8,503 nucleotides of DNA. Source: Bifidobacteriaceae bacterium (GTDB lineage: Bacteria; Actinomycetota; Actinomycetes; Actinomycetales; WQXJ01). The stretch covers positions 1 to 8,503 of the forward strand of contig JAIRNM010000183.1 in the NCBI GenBank assembly GCA_031258055.1, given 5' to 3'. Shown one piece after another: positions 5,491-8,503 of this stretch; position 1 is the first letter of the stretch; each line of letters starts with the position of its first letter. The notes beneath the pieces are model-generated. The model did no database searches. It was given only the letters and a program-made list of their open reading frames with translations, and was not told where the DNA came from. The position numbers and the translations under genes are program-made.

Positions 5491-6324
5491 ATGACCACCC
5501 GTTCAGTTAGAAGTCTGCTCGGCCTTCCCCTGGCCGCTGCTGTCGCCTTGACTATGGCCGCTTGCGGCGTCGAAGTCGAAAAGGCCGGTGACCCGCCGGA
5601 CCGCGCCACCGCCTCCGGCGACACGGACGCTAACACCGACACAAAGATTGAGACAGTTAAGGAGGGCGTGCTGACCGTTTGCACCGACCCGCCGTACGCG
5701 CCGTTCGAGGACACCGACGGCACTGAAGTGATCGGCTTCGACATTGACCTGACCACTGAAGTCGCCAATGACCTGGGCCTAGACATTGAGTTCGTGATGC
5801 CCGGCTTTGAGGCGATTGAGTCGGCCCAGGCCTTCGACTCCGGGTCGTGCGATGTCGGCGCCTCGGCCCTGACCATCACCGAGGCCCGCCTCGCCAAACT
5901 CGACTTCTCCGATCCCTATTACAAGACCACCATGGGACTGCTGGTCAAAGCCGATTCTGGGATCAAGACCCTGGCCGACTTGACCGGTAAGCCAGTTGGC
6001 GTCCAACAGGGCACAACCGGCGAGGACTGGGCGAACGAACAGCCCGAACTGACCGAGATCAGGCAGTTTGAGACCCTTGGCGATCAGGTGACAGCCCTCA
6101 AAGCGGGCGATGTCGAGGGCGTCTTCAACGACGAGCCGACCCTGACTCCCTATGTGGACGAGGGTTTCCAGGTGGTCAGCGAATTCGACACCGGCGAGGA
6201 ATTCGGCTTCGCCGTGGAGAAGGGCAACAGCGCGTTGTTGGACCAGATTAACAAGACCCTGGACCGGCTAGAATCCGATGGCACCTACGACGAACTGTTG
6301 GCCAAATGGTTCGCCGGGGCGTGA
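5491..6324 (+). CDS. Polar amino-acid ABC importer, lipoprotein solute-binding protein
   Basis: Extracytoplasmic receptor of the downstream importer, family 3 solute-binding protein (SBP_bac_3), 277 residues, normal length. Residues 1-24 are a lipoprotein signal (basic MTTRSVR, hydrophobic core, then MAAC) with the lipidated Cys at 25. An acidic Asp/Thr-rich linker (about 33-55) tethers the two-lobe domain (about 57-276). Visible family features are TDPPYAPFED (65-74), GFDIDL (82-87), TITEAR with Arg133, the usual ligand-carboxylate contact, DFSDPYY (138-144), the hinge-side GTTGE (174-178), and ND with Asp214 near the usual alpha-amino contact. Cys64 and Cys120 are the only other cysteines and could form a disulfide outside the cell. 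It is followed 30 bp later by the permease and heads the operon. The exact amino acid cannot be read from sequence; glutamine/glutamate-type or cystine-type ligands are possible. Confidence 0.92.
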   Translation: MTTRSVRSLLGLPLAAAVALTMAACGVEVEKAGDPPDRATASGDTDANTDTKIETVKEGVLTVCTDPPYAPFEDTDGTEVIGFDIDLTTEVANDLGLDIEFVMPGFEAIESAQAFDSGSCDVGASALTITEARLAKLDFSDPYYKTTMGLLVKADSGIKTLADLTGKPVGVQQGTTGEDWANEQPELTEIRQFETLGDQVTALKAGDVEGVFNDEPTLTPYVDEGFQVVSEFDTGEEFGFAVEKGNSALLDQINKTLDRLESDGTYDELLAKWFAGA

Positions 6325-6336
6325 CCGAACCAAACT

Positions 6337-6343
6337 GAGGAGG
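6337..6343 (+). promoter_or_regulatory. Ribosome-binding site of the permease gene
   Basis: GAGGAGG lies 11 nt ahead of the ATG at 6355. The spacer contains two GGCGCC-type palindromic boxes that could fold over the start and tune translation. The strong motif supports the long form of the permease with its N-terminal extension. Confidence 0.7.
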
Positions 6344-6354
6344 CGCCTGGCGCC

Positions 6355-7566
6355 ATGACCGTTACCCGGCTCGCGCTGATCTATTCCCCCTGGATCGCCG
6401 TCTCGCTGGCGGTTTTGGTGTTGGCCTGGGTCCCAGGGGCGTACCGGCGCCTGCGCCCCTGGGCCGGGGCACTCGCCGTGATCCTGATCGCCTACCCCCT
6501 CGGCCTACTCAGAGCCCACAGTTGGCTGGTTCTCACGGTTTACACCATCCCCGCGGTTGGCGCCGCCATCTCGCTCACGCTGTTGGGGATCGGCTTGACC
6601 GGCTTGGTCCGCCACCGCCGCCGCACCGACCGGCCCGCTTCCTTGCCCGATGCCGTCCAATCACCCGCCCTCGCCCCAGCACCAGAAGACCGCCCGGCCA
6701 TAGGCGGCGCTGGAGGGACAGACCAAGGTGGGCGGACGGCATCGGGCACGGCTCTTTTGATAGCGGGACGGCGGCGGGGGCTGCGCCCAAGTGAGCGGGC
6801 CTCCCTGGTGCGGGGGCTGCAATACGGGGTGCTGGTCGGCGCCGTTCTGATCCTGGCGCTGGGAACGGACTGGGAGAGGGTGTCCCATTATCTGTTCACG
6901 CTGAACGGGTTGCGGGAGGTAGCGCCGCGGATACTGCCCGACCTGTTCAACACCGTCCGCTATACCCTGGGCGCCTTCGCCGTGTCGCTGTCGCTGGGCA
7001 CCGCGCTGGCGTTGATGAAACTATCCAGCACCCGTCTCTACCGAGCTTTGGCGACTGCTTACATTGAGTTCTTCCGGGGACTGCCAGCGCTTATCGTTGT
7101 CTTCGCAGTGGCCTACGGCATCCCGATGGCCTTGGACATCACCATCAAGTCGATCTCGCTCAAAGCCGCCATCGCCCTGGGCGGTGTTTCTGCCGCCTAT
7201 ATGGCTGAATCGATCCGAGCCGGCATCCAAGCCGTTCCCAAGGGCCAGATTGAGGCCGCCCGCTCGCTTGGCATGTCGCATGGCAAGACGCTGGGGTCGG
7301 TCGTGATCCCGCAGGCGCTGCGGATTGTGTTGCCGCCGGTCACGAACGAGATCATCCTGCTGACGAAAGACACATCGCTGGTCTACGTGATGGGTCTGTC
7401 GATCCAGCAATATGAGCTAACCAAGCTGGCGCGGGAATCGCTGAAGGTGCCTGAAGGTGGGCTGACTGCGCTGTTCGCCATTGGCGCCTGTTATTTGATC
7501 ATCACCCTGCCGCTGGGTTTCCTGGTCCGGCGGATGGAGTCAGGCTTCGGAAAGGCCAGATCATGA
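6355..7566 (+). CDS. Polar amino-acid ABC importer, permease with extra N-terminal membrane domain
   Basis: Inner-membrane channel subunit of the HisM/GlnP type, 403 residues, against roughly 220 for a typical member. The C-terminal part (about 155-400) is the canonical domain: a first helix (155-171), [10 protein letters not shown] at 199-208, [13 protein letters not shown] at 238-250, and the cytoplasmic EAA loop [14 protein letters not shown] (300-313) with [11 protein letters not shown] (318-328), which contacts the ATPase. The N-terminal 150 residues are extra: about three hydrophobic helices (7-28, 36-52, 56-85), then a charged and Pro/Ala/Gly-rich cytoplasmic linker (86-148). Only one permease is encoded, so the channel is probably a homodimer. 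The stop overlaps the ATPase start by 4 bp (ATGA at 7563-7566), implying translational coupling. The function of the extension is unknown. Confidence 0.92.
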   Translation: MTVTRLALIYSPWIAVSLAVLVLAWVPGAYRRLRPWAGALAVILIAYPLGLLRAHSWLVLTVYTIPAVGAAISLTLLGIGLTGLVRHRRRTDRPASLPDAVQSPALAPAPEDRPAIGGAGGTDQGGRTASGTALLIAGRRRGLRPSERASLVRGLQYGVLVGAVLILALGTDWERVSHYLFTLNGLREVAPRILPDLFNTVRYTLGAFAVSLSLGTALALMKLSSTRLYRALATAYIEFFRGLPALIVVFAVAYGIPMALDITIKSISLKAAIALGGVSAAYMAESIRAGIQAVPKGQIEAARSLGMSHGKTLGSVVIPQALRIVLPPVTNEIILLTKDTSLVYVMGLSIQQYELTKLARESLKVPEGGLTALFAIGACYLIITLPLGFLVRRMESGFGKARS

Positions 7567-8435
7567 CCACTGCCACCGACCGATTTGGGCTGGCCGGTCC
7601 CGTCATCGAAATCTCCGGCCTGCATAAGTCTTTCGGCGAGCGACCGGTTCTCAAAGGTATTGACTTGACCGTCAACGCTGGCGATGTGGTCTGCGTGATA
7701 GGCCCGTCCGGCTCGGGCAAGTCCACGCTGTTGCGGTGCGTCAACCTCCTGGAACAGCCAACGGCTGGTTCCATCAGGCTCCTAGGAGTGGAAGTGACCG
7801 ACCCAGACGTCGACATAGACCAGGTCCGCACCCATGTCGGCATGGTTTTCCAGTCCTTCAATCTGTTTCCCCACAAGACTGTTCTGGGCAATCTGACGTT
7901 GGCGCAGCGCAAAGTCTTGGGGCGCTCCGAGGCGGAGGCGTCTGCGGTGGCGATGCGTAACTTGGAACATGTCGGGCTAGCCGACCGGGCCGAGTCTTAC
8001 CCCGCCCAGCTTTCCGGCGGCCAGCAACAGCGCGTCGCTATAGCCCGCTCACTGTCCATGGACCCGGCCATGATGCTGTTCGATGAACCGACCTCGGCTC
8101 TGGATCCGGAGTTGGTCGGTGATGTGCTCGCGGTGATGCGGGACTTGGCCGAATCTGGCATGACCATGATGGTGGTCACCCATGAGATGGCTTTCGCGCG
8201 TGAGGTCGGTGATCGCGTGGTCTTCATGGATGACGGTCAAATCATGGAAGAAGGACCGGCCGCCCAAGTGATCGGCGCGCCCACGACCGAGCGCGCCCGC
8301 GTCTTTTTGGAGCGGGTGCTCCATCCGACCGCGGTCGATGATTCGCAACTGGGCCAAACCGAGCCCGCGCGGCCCGGCGACCCGGATTTCCGTCCACCTG
8401 ACGGCACCGGGCATGTGCCGCTAACGGTCCGCTAG
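7563..8435 (+). CDS. Polar amino-acid ABC importer, ATP-binding protein
   Basis: Cytoplasmic ATPase of the GlnQ/HisP type (290 residues) that powers the importer as a dimer on the permease EAA loops. All motifs are intact: Walker [10 protein letters not shown] (47-55), Q-loop Gln97 in [10 protein letters not shown], signature LSGGQQQR (150-157), Walker B MMLFDEP with catalytic Glu175, D-loop SALD (178-181) and switch His207 in VVTHEM. The catalytic domain ends near 255. A 35-residue Pro/Asp/Gly-rich tail follows, longer than usual and without a recognisable domain. GGAAAGG (7549-7555), inside the end of the permease gene, sits 7 nt ahead of the ATG and supports this start. It is the last gene of the operon; the remaining 68 bp to the window edge contain no recognisable feature. 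Confidence 0.95.
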   Translation: MTTATDRFGLAGPVIEISGLHKSFGERPVLKGIDLTVNAGDVVCVIGPSGSGKSTLLRCVNLLEQPTAGSIRLLGVEVTDPDVDIDQVRTHVGMVFQSFNLFPHKTVLGNLTLAQRKVLGRSEAEASAVAMRNLEHVGLADRAESYPAQLSGGQQQRVAIARSLSMDPAMMLFDEPTSALDPELVGDVLAVMRDLAESGMTMMVVTHEMAFAREVGDRVVFMDDGQIMEEGPAAQVIGAPTTERARVFLERVLHPTAVDDSQLGQTEPARPGDPDFRPPDGTGHVPLTVR

Positions 8436-8503
8436 TAGGCCCACCGACATCTCCTCCCTTCGGCCCCACGCCACAGACCTCCCTCCCAGCGCCTCCCAAG
8501 CTT

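Noticed and set aside
8436..8503. Start of a further gene or a terminator after the ATPase
   Set aside because: The 68-bp pyrimidine-rich tail shows no start codon with a ribosome-binding site, no clear stem-loop and no T-run.

Overview
The window reads as a piece of a GC-rich Gram-positive (actinobacterial) chromosome. The reasons are the strong G/C preference at third codon positions, frequent GTG starts, a lipoprotein-type solute-binding protein, and a valyl-tRNA synthetase of the alternative (archaeal-like) type that I associate with Bifidobacterium and other actinomycetes. The genus cannot be named from this sequence.

Layout. (1) Bases 1-1367, plus strand: most of a two-component sensor histidine kinase, with a 39/30-bp in-frame tandem repeat ahead of its first membrane helix. 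The frame is open to the left edge, so the true start is uncertain. (2) Bases 1368-1772: a 405-bp gene-free gap between convergent genes, almost filled by about 2.8 copies of a 137-bp tandem repeat, each built around a long hairpin. (3) Bases 1773-2150 (possibly to 2228), minus strand: a small two-helix membrane protein of unknown function. (4) Bases 2151-2396: a divergent intergenic region with one copy of a 78-bp palindromic repeat and two further hairpins. (5) Bases 2397-5129, plus: alternative-type valS. (6) Bases 5130-5490: a second copy of the 78-bp palindromic repeat in the opposite orientation, a terminator-like hairpin, an operator-like palindrome, and the leader of the next operon. 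(7) Bases 5491-8435, plus: a compact polar amino-acid ABC importer operon of lipoprotein binding protein, permease and ATPase, the last two overlapping by 4 bp. (8) Bases 8436-8503: nothing recognisable.

How the genes work together. The last three genes form one uptake system: an extracytoplasmic lipoprotein captures a polar amino acid, a single (presumably homodimeric) permease passes it, and the ATPase drives transport. The kinase presumably works with a response regulator encoded upstream, outside the window. valS is housekeeping and has no visible functional link to its neighbours.

The coding content is largely conventional. The unusual material is non-coding or low-complexity: the hairpin-bearing 137-bp array, the paired inverted 78-bp palindromic elements bracketing valS, the repeat-encoded kinase N-terminus, and the perfect palindrome ahead of the importer operon. 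I see no convincing evidence of a new defence or mobile system.
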